Both the position numbers and the translations under genes were made by a program. Positions 43,148 to 50,422 of a stretch of DNA of 64,000 nucleotides are shown here, piece after piece. Each line of letters starts with the position of its first letter. The first letter of the stretch is position 1. Source of the DNA: Clostridium thailandense (lineage in GTDB: Bacteria; Bacillota; Clostridia; Clostridiales; Clostridiaceae); contig NZ_JAEEGC010000034.1 of NCBI RefSeq assembly GCF_019207025.1, positions 1-64,000 on the forward strand, given 5' to 3'. Below the pieces are notes generated by a model. The model was not told the DNA's origin. It did not search any database and saw only the letters and a program-made list of their open reading frames with translations.

Positions 43148-43209
43148 ATAAGGAAGTATGTTTATAAATTTATCCATTCAATAGAAATGCTGAGAATAGA
43201 TACTATTGA

Positions 43210-43590
43210 ATGGATTCTCCTGAAATCTTTGTAGATAGTGATTATATACTTGCTTTAAAGACTGCCGACAAATATTGTTGTGCTTGGCTTAGCAGAGCTG
43301 GTTCTATAGCTTATGATCTGATCTCAGATAATATAAAAAGTCAGTACAAAGATAAGGAAGATTTTATAATGCAATTTGCAGGTGTATCAAATCCTCATCA
43401 TGAAGCATTTGAAATATCTGGATGCAGCTGCAGGGCAAAAGACCGGATTACTTTTAGAGTATGGATGTACTATCACTATACCGGCGAATATATACCGCCC
43501 TATAAGCGGCCGGATAACAATACATTTATAGAATTAATAAAAATTGAGGAAGAAACGTGGTTAGTCGATAAAGTTACCACAAAACCATAA
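43210..43590 (+). CDS. Small protein with NTF2-like pattern
   Basis: A 126-residue protein whose stop-bounded frame starts at the ATG at 43210, so no earlier start exists. The sequence has a helix (DYILALKTADKYCCAWLSRA), then SQYKDKEDFIMQFAG, and ends in beta strands (RITFRVWMYYHYTGE, FIELIKIEEETWLVDKV). This layout resembles cystatin/NTF2-like (DUF4829-type) domains, but the match is weak. No clear ribosome binding site is visible. A SigK-like promoter upstream would make it part of the same sporulation cluster. Confidence 0.5.
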   Translation: MDSPEIFVDSDYILALKTADKYCCAWLSRAGSIAYDLISDNIKSQYKDKEDFIMQFAGVSNPHHEAFEISGCSCRAKDRITFRVWMYYHYTGEYIPPYKRPDNNTFIELIKIEEETWLVDKVTTKP

Positions 43591-43613
43591 TTCTGATTTA
43601 TGAGGATTTATAG

Positions 43614-43645
43614 AGGGTGATACCTTGGAATTTTGGTACCACCCT
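43614..43645. terminator. Bidirectional terminator
   Basis: AGGGTG-A-TACC pairs with GGTA-C-CACCCT with one mismatch. It is located between the converging ends of the 126- and 169-residue genes and followed by TTTAAC. Confidence 0.65.
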
Positions 43646-43655
43646 TTAACTTTAC

Positions 43656-44165
43656 TTATCTCCAGGATCCATTAATACAAGTTATATCTTTTCCACCTAC
43701 ATTAATTTTTGCTCCATAAGAGTATACTTTGTCAGCATAAAAGCAATCATTAGGGTTTTTGGCTTCAGTAATTCCCTGAATTTCCGGTTCCAAAGTTTCG
43801 CCGTCAGGAGTTTCTATTGGCTCCCCAGGAGCAACTTTTTGAGGAGGGAAAAGAACCAGTGTCTTTTTAGATCCGCTTAATTGAATGCTGCAGATTTGAT
43901 TACTGTATAATTTAAGCTTTTGACCTTTGGTATTAAAACCGAAAAAGGCAAAATAAGCGGCAGGGTCTCCAGCTAATCCAAATAAATGGTAAATGCCATC
44001 TAGGGACTTTAGCGGAGCATTAAAAGAAATGTAATAAGTTTCGGGAACCGTTGAGTTCCTTACAACTTCATACATTGCAGCCTTACTCATGCACTGCATT
44101 TCCTGAGGCATTCTGTCCAATAAATAAGGGCAAAGGTAATGAGAATATGGACAAATATTATACAT
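43656..44165 (-). CDS. Candidate spore-coat protein, single CM...QIC domain
   Basis: A 169-residue protein starting MYNICPYSHYLCPYLLDRMP, a Tyr/Cys/Pro-rich tag. One copy of a roughly 72-residue beta domain follows (from CMSKAAMYEVV to YSNQICSIQLSG), then a linker, and a C-terminal cysteine pair with a DUF1496-like look (CFYADKVYSYGAKI, CINGSWR). The same parts occur in the neighbouring 239-residue protein, where the central domain is doubled. GAGGAG precedes the ATG, and a SigK-like promoter (CATAATATA) lies upstream. Function unknown; coat assignment is inferred. Confidence 0.6.
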   Translation of the reverse strand: MYNICPYSHYLCPYLLDRMPQEMQCMSKAAMYEVVRNSTVPETYYISFNAPLKSLDGIYHLFGLAGDPAAYFAFFGFNTKGQKLKLYSNQICSIQLSGSKKTLVLFPPQKVAPGEPIETPDGETLEPEIQGITEAKNPNDCFYADKVYSYGAKINVGGKDITCINGSWR

Positions 44166-44195
44166 TTATATCTCCTCTATTGAATATTTACATAA

Positions 44196-44223
44196 TATAT
44201 TATGTTGACATGAATGTATAAGT
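44196..44223 (-). promoter_or_regulatory. SigK-like promoter
   Basis: Minus-strand CATAATATA (44204-44196) with AC (44223-44222) 17 bases upstream, 31 bases before the 169-residue gene. Confidence 0.55.
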
Positions 44224-44240
44224 TCCTACATAGCTACTGT

Positions 44241-44960
44241 TTATCTCCACACTCCATCAGAGCCGCAGGTTTTTATTGCATTTGACGCCATCATAACCGT
44301 GGAACCGGGAGCATACTGCTTCCCATCCCACCAGCAGCTTACACTTTCAGTAAACCCACTTGTTTCCTCAGGGACGGTTAAGGGATAATCCTTATGAACT
44401 TTTGGTCCCTGTAATTTTATTGCACATATTTGGTCACTGCTAAATACATGTTCAAGTTTGGAACCGCTGGCTATAACAAAATATGAATAGTTTCCTGCAA
44501 AGAAGTTTATGTGGTAGATACCATTATAAACCTTGTCATAAGGAGGCTTGAAATAAATATTGTAGGTTTCAGCAGGGTCTGAATCGAGAACAATAGAATA
44601 CATGGAATATGCAGTCATGCATTTAGCCGGTAGTGGAGCTGAAGGCGGCTGAACAGGAGTTGTGAGTCCTTTTAAGGCTATTTTGCAGAGCTGATCAGCG
44701 GTAAATTGATGTTCTGTCTTATTTGAATCTATTGCTAAAAGAATAAAATATTTAGGATTTCCGGCCACCCCAGTTATTTGATAAACCCCGTTATACTTGG
44801 CCGCTAAGCTGGGTTGAAAAGTTAATTCATAAATTTCAGATGGCTGGTATTTCATTGCAGTTGCAAAAATTTGAGCGTTGGTCATACATTGTCTTTCAGA
44901 TGCCAATCTACGCGGCAGGAATGGGTACTGGTAACAACAATCTGGATACATAATATACAT
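44241..44960 (-). CDS. Candidate spore-coat protein, duplicated CM...QIC domain
   Basis: A 239-residue paralogue of its neighbour. It has the tag MYIMYPDCCYQYPFLPRRLA and then two copies of the same beta domain: CMTNAQIFATA to ADQLCKIALKG, and CMTAYSMYSIV to SDQICAIKLQG. They are joined by a proline-rich linker (TTPVQPPSAPLPAK). The protein ends with the cysteine-pair domain (CWWDGKQYAPGSTV, CGSDGVWR). AGGAGA lies five bases before the ATG. A SigK-like promoter (CATATTATA) is upstream. The doubling suggests unequal recombination within the family. Confidence 0.6.
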   Translation of the reverse strand: MYIMYPDCCYQYPFLPRRLASERQCMTNAQIFATAMKYQPSEIYELTFQPSLAAKYNGVYQITGVAGNPKYFILLAIDSNKTEHQFTADQLCKIALKGLTTPVQPPSAPLPAKCMTAYSMYSIVLDSDPAETYNIYFKPPYDKVYNGIYHINFFAGNYSYFVIASGSKLEHVFSSDQICAIKLQGPKVHKDYPLTVPEETSGFTESVSCWWDGKQYAPGSTVMMASNAIKTCGSDGVWR

Positions 44961-44990
44961 ATAACTCTCCTATTTGTGATGCTTACACAT

Positions 44991-45018
44991 TATAATATGT
45001 AAACAGCAACGTAATAGT
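44991..45018 (-). promoter_or_regulatory. SigK-like promoter
   Basis: Minus-strand CATATTATA (44999-44991) with AC (45018-45017) 17 bases upstream, 31 bases before the 239-residue gene. Confidence 0.6.
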
Positions 45019-45112
45019 TCATTTCTTGAAAATTTCAATTGTAGCCGATAAATTTAAATATGTATAATATGAAATTTGAATACAAAGATAAATAGCAATA
45101 ATATATTATTAC

Positions 45113-45159
45113 TGGTATAATTAATTAGTCTTCATTAAGATATTTAATGGAGACTAATT
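45113..45159 (+). promoter_or_regulatory. Extended -10 promoter followed by a 16-bp hairpin
   Basis: TGGTATAAT (45113-45121) is an extended -10 element. Directly after it, 45123-45138 pairs with 45144-45159 over 16 bases (one G-U wobble) around a GATAT loop. The hairpin would form the very 5' end of the transcript or act as an operator. No T-tract follows, so it is not a terminator. Confidence 0.55.
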
Positions 45160-45183
45160 TAAATATGAAAAGAGAGTATGTTT

Positions 45184-45603
45184 ATGATGGAAGAAAGTTT
45201 AGAAAAGAAGATAAGCAAATTAGATGGAGACATTGAAGCTTTAAGAAGAGCAAAGTATTATTTATCTAATAAAGAAGAGATTAATGAAATTATTGATGTT
45301 TTAAATAAGGAGAGGCAAATTTATTCAGATGAAATTTATCTTTGGGATGGAAAAGCATATACAGAATGTCTAAAAGTAGTACTAGAATTAGTAAACAAAG
45401 AGTTAGGTAAGGATGAGCAAATTGAATTGCTGGAGGTTATAAAAGAACAACATGGCAGAAAATCTCCTAATGTAAGCAAGAAAAGCTATGGACTTAATGC
45501 ATGGCTTAAATATTTAGATGTGGAATGTCAGTGGATTAATAATGAAGACAGCGAATGGTCAACATTAATTATAACTGGATTTACACCTCGTATACAGAAT
45601 TAG
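45184..45603 (+). CDS. Uncharacterised protein with N-terminal coiled coil
   Basis: A 139-residue cytoplasmic protein. Residues 1-55 form a charged helix pair (MEESLEKKISKLDGDIEALR, then NEIIDVLNKERQIYSDEI). A helical middle (LVNKELGKDEQIELLEVIKE) and a short C-terminal part with NAWLKYLDVECQWI follow. No motif or family is recognised. AGAGAG precedes two ATGs; the one at 45184 has better spacing than that at 45178. It has its own extended -10 promoter and a leader hairpin. Confidence 0.6.
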   Translation: MMEESLEKKISKLDGDIEALRRAKYYLSNKEEINEIIDVLNKERQIYSDEIYLWDGKAYTECLKVVLELVNKELGKDEQIELLEVIKEQHGRKSPNVSKKSYGLNAWLKYLDVECQWINNEDSEWSTLIITGFTPRIQN

Positions 45604-46002
45604 AAATAGGTTAATCGTTTTTCTAAATGTTTTAAGATTCTTATTTTATTATCGTCAGACAATATTGGTGCATTCTTATATTTAAGAATAGTAGTGAATT
45701 TCAAAGGTCGTGCTTCGACTCTTCAAATGAGACTCACGATACATATGACCGTGTTGGAGAAATCCAGTACGGTTTTTTATATGATAAATAAGGACATTTA
45801 TAATTAAATAAAGGGAAATGTACCCTAAGATTAGAAACATACAATGATTTTTCAATCATCTGATTCAGATATTGTATTAGCAAAAAGCTTGTATTAAAAT
45901 GAATAAGGGAAAATTTAAAAGTCATTTTATATACGAGTGTATACGTATTTAATAAACAAATTTAGTTTAAAACAATAAATGTAAAAGGAAGCGAATGTAA
46001 TT
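45604..46002. other. Long intergenic region with tandem hairpins
   Basis: The first half holds two hairpins and a T-tract (see 45708-45777). The second half (45780-46000) is AT-rich with no gene I can support. The MATE gene that follows has an AAAGGAAG site at 45984-45991. Confidence 0.4.
45708..45777 (+). terminator. Tandem hairpins ending in a T-tract: terminator or attenuator
   Basis: The first hairpin pairs TCGTG (45708-45712) with CACGA (45735-45739), plus an inner CTC/GAG. The second pairs ACCGTGTTGG (45748-45757) with CCAGTACGGT (45764-45773) and runs into TTTTT. It lies about 100 bases after the 139-residue gene and 225 bases before the MATE start. The second hairpin alone would suffice as terminator. 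Confidence 0.6.
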
Positions 46003-47379
46003 ATGAGTTCTAGAAATCGTAATATAGATATGTGCAACGGCCCATTGTTTAAGAAGATATTTATCTTTGCTTTGCCCATTATGGCTATGTATATCCTACA
46101 ATTATTATTCAATACTGCTGATATGGTAGTAGTGGGACATTTTTCAGGCAGTAAGGCATTGGCAGCAGTGGGAGCCACAGGTTCACTCATTAATCTTATT
46201 ATAACTTTATTTATGGGTTTATCCGTAGGTACCACCGTAGTTGTGGCTCGGGATTGTGGTGCAGATCAGTCAGATGCTGTAAGTCGATCTGTTCATACAT
46301 CTATTGCTATCAGCATTATCGGTGGATTGATTGTAATGGTGATGGGTATCATCCTTTGTAAGCCTTTGCTGAAGATGATGGGCACTCCAGAGGATATTAT
46401 CGGATTGTCCGTAGTATATATGAAAATCTACTTTATTAGCACACCTGCTAACATGGTATACAACTTTGCAGCAGCTATCTTGCGTGCTACAGGTGATAGC
46501 CGTCGTCCAATGTACTATCTTATGATTGCCGGCACACTACACGTGATATTTAACCTTTTTTTTGTAATAGTACTGCATATGGGAGTAGCAGGTGTGGCCT
46601 CTGCCACGGTCATTTCTGAGTATATCTCAGTACTGCTTATTATGATTTGCCTTTCCAGATGCGAGGGAGCCATACGTTTCATACCTCGTAAGATGTGTAT
46701 TGATAGATATAAGCTAAAGGACATTGTGAAAATCGGTTTACCGGCAGGCATGCAAGGATTATTGTTCTCTATTTCCAATGTGCTGATACAGTCAGCAGTT
46801 AATTCTTTCGGATCCACCATGGTGGCAGCCAGTGCTGCTGCAGGAAATGTTGAGAACTATATCGGCACCACAATGAATGCCTATTATAATGCAGCACTCT
46901 CTTTTACTGGACAGAACATGGGTGCAAAGAAATATGATCGAATTGACAGCATTGCAAAGGTGTGTACAGTATTAATCTTTGTTACATGGATTCTCTTGGG
47001 CGGTTTGACAGTAATTTTTGGAAAGCCACTGCTTGGTATCTTCACCTCTGATTCGGAAGTCATTAAGCTTGGCATGCTGCGTATTAATATCATGATGGTT
47101 GCATTCTTCACCTGCGGCATGATGAACGTGTATCCAGGGCTTACCCGAGCTATGGGCTATTCTATATCGCCTATGATTTCCACACTGGTAGGTGCCTGTC
47201 TTATGCGAATTCTATGGTTGGCTACAATCTTTGCTTGGTATCCTACAGAGATTGTACTCTTTGCCTGCTATCCAGTTACCTGGGCGCTTGCTGGAATCGG
47301 ACAGATAGGCATTTTCTTCTATGCTAGGCGCCAGATTCGCAAGCCTACTGTGATACAGGTTGGCACTGTGGATATATAA
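46003..47379 (+). CDS. MATE family efflux transporter of distinct base composition
   Basis: A 458-residue NorM/DinF-like MATE pump: FKKIFIFALPIMAMYILQLL, FNTADMVVVGHFSGSKALAA, GLSVGTTVVVARDCGADQSD, then VKIGLPAGMQGLLFSISNVL and FTGQNMGAKKYDRIDSIAKV. Two sampled 60-base rows (46861 and 47101) have 25 and 32 G/C, against 19 in a row of the MATE gene at 37561. Codons ending in C or G (GGC, ATC, CTG, CGT) are common, unlike its neighbours. This points to acquisition from a less AT-rich donor, perhaps another gut or rumen Firmicute. It has no adjacent regulator. Confidence 0.92.
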   Translation: MSSRNRNIDMCNGPLFKKIFIFALPIMAMYILQLLFNTADMVVVGHFSGSKALAAVGATGSLINLIITLFMGLSVGTTVVVARDCGADQSDAVSRSVHTSIAISIIGGLIVMVMGIILCKPLLKMMGTPEDIIGLSVVYMKIYFISTPANMVYNFAAAILRATGDSRRPMYYLMIAGTLHVIFNLFFVIVLHMGVAGVASATVISEYISVLLIMICLSRCEGAIRFIPRKMCIDRYKLKDIVKIGLPAGMQGLLFSISNVLIQSAVNSFGSTMVAASAAAGNVENYIGTTMNAYYNAALSFTGQNMGAKKYDRIDSIAKVCTVLIFVTWILLGGLTVIFGKPLLGIFTSDSEVIKLGMLRINIMMVAFFTCGMMNVYPGLTRAMGYSISPMISTLVGACLMRILWLATIFAWYPTEIVLFACYPVTWALAGIGQIGIFFYARRQIRKPTVIQVGTVDI

Positions 47380-47402
47380 TTTATTGTTTTATTATATTAA
47401 AA

Positions 47403-47430
47403 AAGCCGCCACGATAAATGTGACGGTTTT
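47403..47430 (+). terminator. Terminator of the MATE gene
   Basis: AAGCCGCCAC (47403-47412) pairs with GTGACGGTTT (47420-47429) with one mismatch, and T residues follow. Confidence 0.75.
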
Positions 47431-47537
47431 GTAAATTTTTTGTTCTTTATGTAATTATTATAGCACAAAATGGTAAAAAAGTCAAGAATTGAAGTGATAC
47501 TATATGTGTTGTATATATTATTAGAGGTGATAATTTT

Positions 47538-48452
47538 ATGGAGCAAAAAAGCATGACAGCACTCGTAAGTGCATTTTCAAGAGCATATCATTCAGTGAAA
47601 AACAAAGAGAAAGTATTTGATGATTACTTAGCAAAGGATATTCTGAGTCAGAATGAATATGAACAAATTGCAAGCAATATGTCAAAGGGTATCAAATTTT
47701 TTAATCCATCATTTGAGGGAACGCAGGATGAAGCTTTGCGTTGGATTGTTGATAATCAGTTATCTCCGACCCCACTTGGTAGAGCGGCATTTACAGAAAA
47801 GCTGCTTGAAAATGCTGTGAAAATTGGTGCAAAGCAATATTTAATTTTTGCTGCTGGGTACGATACATTTGCATATCGACAGCCTGAATGGGCATCAAAA
47901 ATTGAAATTTTTGAAATTGACCACCCTGTTACTGGTGCAGACAAGCAAAAGCGTATTAAATCAGTGATATCGGAAAGGCAAGCAAATTTGAATTATGTAT
48001 CTGCGGATTTTAGAAAAAATAAATGGCAAAGCAATTTGCTTGCCTGTATAGGATTTGACAAAAGAAAAATTAGCTTCTGTAGTTTGCTTGGAATAAGTTA
48101 CTATTTGTCTAAACAGGTATTTGAAGAAACAATCGATGCAATTTCAAGCTTTATACCAAAAGGCAGTAGTATTGTTTTTGATTATAATGATGAGAATGCT
48201 TATACAGACAAAGCAGGAGAACGGGCTAAAAAACTAGCGACAATGGCTGGTGCTGCAAATGAAAAAATGCTGGGAAGTTATTCTTATGTGGAATTGGAGA
48301 AATTATTAGATAGAAGCAATTTTATGATTTATGAGCATTTAACACCGAATGAAATAACAGATCAGTACTTCAAAAAATATAATAAGGCAAATCCAAATCA
48401 TCAAATGACAGCTTTTGATAATGTGAATTATTGTCTTGCTGTTAGAAAATAA
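47538..48452 (+). CDS. Leucine carboxyl methyltransferase-family SAM methyltransferase
   Basis: A 304-residue protein of the PPM1/LCMT-like family: TALVSAFSRAYHSV at the start, the SAM-binding YLIFAAGYDTFAYRQPEW near 100, EIFEIDHPVTGADKQKRI for strand 2, and SFCSLLGISYYLSKQVFEET further on. Bacterial members methylate polyketides or unknown carboxylates. GAGGTG lies close upstream of the ATG. It is flanked by terminators on both sides and appears to be a single-gene unit. The substrate cannot be read from the sequence. Confidence 0.88.
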   Translation: MEQKSMTALVSAFSRAYHSVKNKEKVFDDYLAKDILSQNEYEQIASNMSKGIKFFNPSFEGTQDEALRWIVDNQLSPTPLGRAAFTEKLLENAVKIGAKQYLIFAAGYDTFAYRQPEWASKIEIFEIDHPVTGADKQKRIKSVISERQANLNYVSADFRKNKWQSNLLACIGFDKRKISFCSLLGISYYLSKQVFEETIDAISSFIPKGSSIVFDYNDENAYTDKAGERAKKLATMAGAANEKMLGSYSYVELEKLLDRSNFMIYEHLTPNEITDQYFKKYNKANPNHQMTAFDNVNYCLAVRK

Positions 48453-48506
48453 ACAAGAAAACTGATTATAGTTAAAATATATTATTCACAAACTTAAATA
48501 TGAGAA

Positions 48507-48544
48507 AAAGGGGATGTTGCACTTTAAAATGGAACATCCCCTTT
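48507..48544 (+). terminator. Terminator of the methyltransferase gene
   Basis: AAAGGGGATGTT (48507-48518) pairs perfectly with AACATCCCCTTT (48533-48544). The loop starts GCACTTT, as in related hairpins of the window. The T tail is weak. Confidence 0.7.
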
Positions 48545-48702
48545 ATAATTTGAGGAAAGTATGACTTGACCTAAAATTAATTCTACGAAATACAGCTCCA
48601 TAAATGACAATACCTGTGGAGAATATTTTATAGGATAGAAGTATAACATATAGAGAAAGTAGATAGTGGGAAGTAATCTAAATTATGTCTTCCCGAAAAC
48701 AG

Positions 48703-48733
48703 TTGACTCGCCCCTTAGGGCTGGGTTTATACT
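48703..48733 (+). promoter_or_regulatory. MerR-type promoter with 19-bp spacer
   Basis: TTGACT (48703-48708) and TATACT (48728-48733) flank a 19-base spacer containing the dyad GCCC-CTTA-GGGC. The overlong spacing and central dyad are the hallmark of promoters twisted into register by MerR activators. It drives the merR gene and the methyltransferase after it. Confidence 0.8.
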
Positions 48734-48754
48734 AGTTATTGAGGTGGGATATTG

Positions 48755-49588
48755 ATGGAGAATCGAATAAAAATCGGCGATTTTGCTAAAATAACTGGGA
48801 GTACAGTGAAAACAATTATCTATTACCATAGAATCGGTTTATTGCAAGAACCAAAGCGTTCTTCAGGAGGATATCGATTATATGGCTCAGTGGAGCTAAC
48901 TCGTATGCGCTTAATTAAACACTTAAAATCCTTAGGACTTGATCTGAAGAGAATCAAAGAAATATTGGGAGATATACACAAAACAAAAACATTAAGGGAA
49001 GTCTTACAGTCCTTGAGAATTGAGCTTCTAAGCGAGAAAATAAAAATAGAGGAACGAGTAGAGAAAATTGATATGTTGCTTAGAGAAGAGATGATTCTCC
49101 TTGATAGTGATACTTTTGCCTCTCCTTCTTTTCAAATGGTCACAGAGATACTAGGACCGAATCAAATTGATAAATATGTTCAAGCATGTCCAGAACTCTT
49201 CGAACAGCAGCGGAAATTGTTTGGCATCTTGGACGATTTTCAATGGGGTGAGGACTATCGTGGAACTTTTAGAGCATTAGCAGAATATTTTAAAACTCAC
49301 CCTCAAGAATATCAAGTTTCTTTAGGCTTTGGAAAACGTCTTGCCAGACTATCAGAGTTGTCCGAAGATGATCCGGAAATTGAAGCTTTGGCCCGAGAAT
49401 CTGCTGAATTTATAAAAAGGATCCCTTCGTTAAAAGAGATGTTATATAATCAAACCGGGCTAACAAAGCCACTTGAAAGCTTATATAATGAGGTGATTAC
49501 TGGTGTTTTATCTCCAGCTCAGATGAAATATAAGCAGCTTTTTCAGCAATATTTGAATTATAAATTTGCTAATAAAGAAGGTATTTAA
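48755..49588 (+). CDS. MerR family regulator with large C-terminal sensor region
   Basis: A 277-residue MerR protein with the helix-turn-helix (IKIGDFAKITGSTVKTIIYY, then GGYRLYGSVELTRMRLIKHL) at about 3-70, a dimer helix (about 75-120) and a roughly 150-residue helical sensor region (QWGEDYRGTFRALAEYFKTH, SPAQMKYKQLFQQYLNYKF). The sensor resembles TipAS-like or other all-helical domains, but I cannot name it. The ATG at 48755 follows AGGTGGG. The 19-bp-spacer promoter upstream indicates autoactivation. It is 19 bases from the next gene, so the two form an operon. Confidence 0.88.
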   Translation: MENRIKIGDFAKITGSTVKTIIYYHRIGLLQEPKRSSGGYRLYGSVELTRMRLIKHLKSLGLDLKRIKEILGDIHKTKTLREVLQSLRIELLSEKIKIEERVEKIDMLLREEMILLDSDTFASPSFQMVTEILGPNQIDKYVQACPELFEQQRKLFGILDDFQWGEDYRGTFRALAEYFKTHPQEYQVSLGFGKRLARLSELSEDDPEIEALARESAEFIKRIPSLKEMLYNQTGLTKPLESLYNEVITGVLSPAQMKYKQLFQQYLNYKFANKEGI

Positions 49589-49607
49589 ATTTAGGAGGTA
49601 ATTTATC

Positions 49608-50282
49608 ATGGAAGGTAATACAAAATTATCGAAGCAAAGAGCTTATCTTGTGCCTATTGTTATTATGATTGTAATGGGAATTGTTTTATTTCTTCCAGCG
49701 GGTACGCTGAGGTTTTGGGAAGCATGGATTTATTGGCTGGAATTTTCTATAGTAACATTTTTCATTACTGCATATTTTCTAAAGAAAAGTCCTGAACTTT
49801 TATCAAGAAGAATGAAGTATAAAGAAAAAGATACTACGAAAAAGCCTCCATCTATATTTAACTTGTTTTTTATTGGTTACATTATTCCCGGCATTGACTT
49901 TCGTTTTCATTGGTCAAGCGTACCTATTTGGATTGTAATTACATCAAATGTTATTGTTTTATTGGGATATATTTTTATTGTCTTGGTTTTTAATGAAAAC
50001 AGGTATGCTTCTACTATTATACAGGTTGAAAAAGAACAGCGGGTTATAACAACAGGCCCATATTCAATAGTTCGTCATCCAATGTATTTAGGAATGTTAT
50101 TAATGTTATTATTTACCCCCCTTGCGCTTGGTTCTTATTGGGCAGTAATACCTTTTCTTCTCTCTGTGCCAATGAATATATTTAGGATAAAAAATGAGGA
50201 AGAAGTGCTTTTAAGGGAGCTTTCGGGGTATAAAGAATATTGTTTAAAGACACGTTATCGTTTGATTCCGTTAATTTGGTAA
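49608..50282 (+). CDS. Isoprenylcysteine carboxyl methyltransferase (ICMT) family membrane protein
   Basis: A 224-residue protein with five or six hydrophobic segments and the ICMT/PEMT signature near 150-205: RVITTGPYSIVRHPMYLGML, then RIKNEEEVLLRELSGYKEYC. It transfers a methyl group from SAM to a lipophilic substrate at the membrane. Bacterial substrates are mostly unknown; some members confer resistance or modify lipids. GGAGG lies before the ATG. Co-transcription with the MerR gene suggests the regulator senses the compound that this enzyme modifies. Confidence 0.88.
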   Translation: MEGNTKLSKQRAYLVPIVIMIVMGIVLFLPAGTLRFWEAWIYWLEFSIVTFFITAYFLKKSPELLSRRMKYKEKDTTKKPPSIFNLFFIGYIIPGIDFRFHWSSVPIWIVITSNVIVLLGYIFIVLVFNENRYASTIIQVEKEQRVITTGPYSIVRHPMYLGMLLMLLFTPLALGSYWAVIPFLLSVPMNIFRIKNEEEVLLRELSGYKEYCLKTRYRLIPLIW

Positions 50283-50348
50283 AAACATTTATTTGTTTTG
50301 TTAGTTAAAACTGTAGCTTTTCAAACCAGATGTGTTCTTGCTGCGTCT

Positions 50349-50363
50349 GCCATACAATTGTAT
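50349..50363. promoter_or_regulatory. Palindromic site upstream of the MocR gene
   Basis: ATACAATTGTAT (50352-50363) is a perfect 12-bp palindrome. The longer GCCATACAATT (50349-50359) recurs in inverse orientation at 51811-51821 before azlC. It is a candidate MocR binding site at its own promoter. Confidence 0.55.
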
Positions 50364-50422
50364 AATTATATGGTAGGAAAGGATGTGATACTATTCCAGT
50401 AAATTCATTTGAAAACTATCCC

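Larger units (their letters stand above)
48453..48754. other. Intergenic region with terminator and MerR-type promoter
   Basis: It holds the terminator at 48507-48544 and the promoter at 48703-48733. The 150 bases between show nothing I can assign. Confidence 0.5.
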
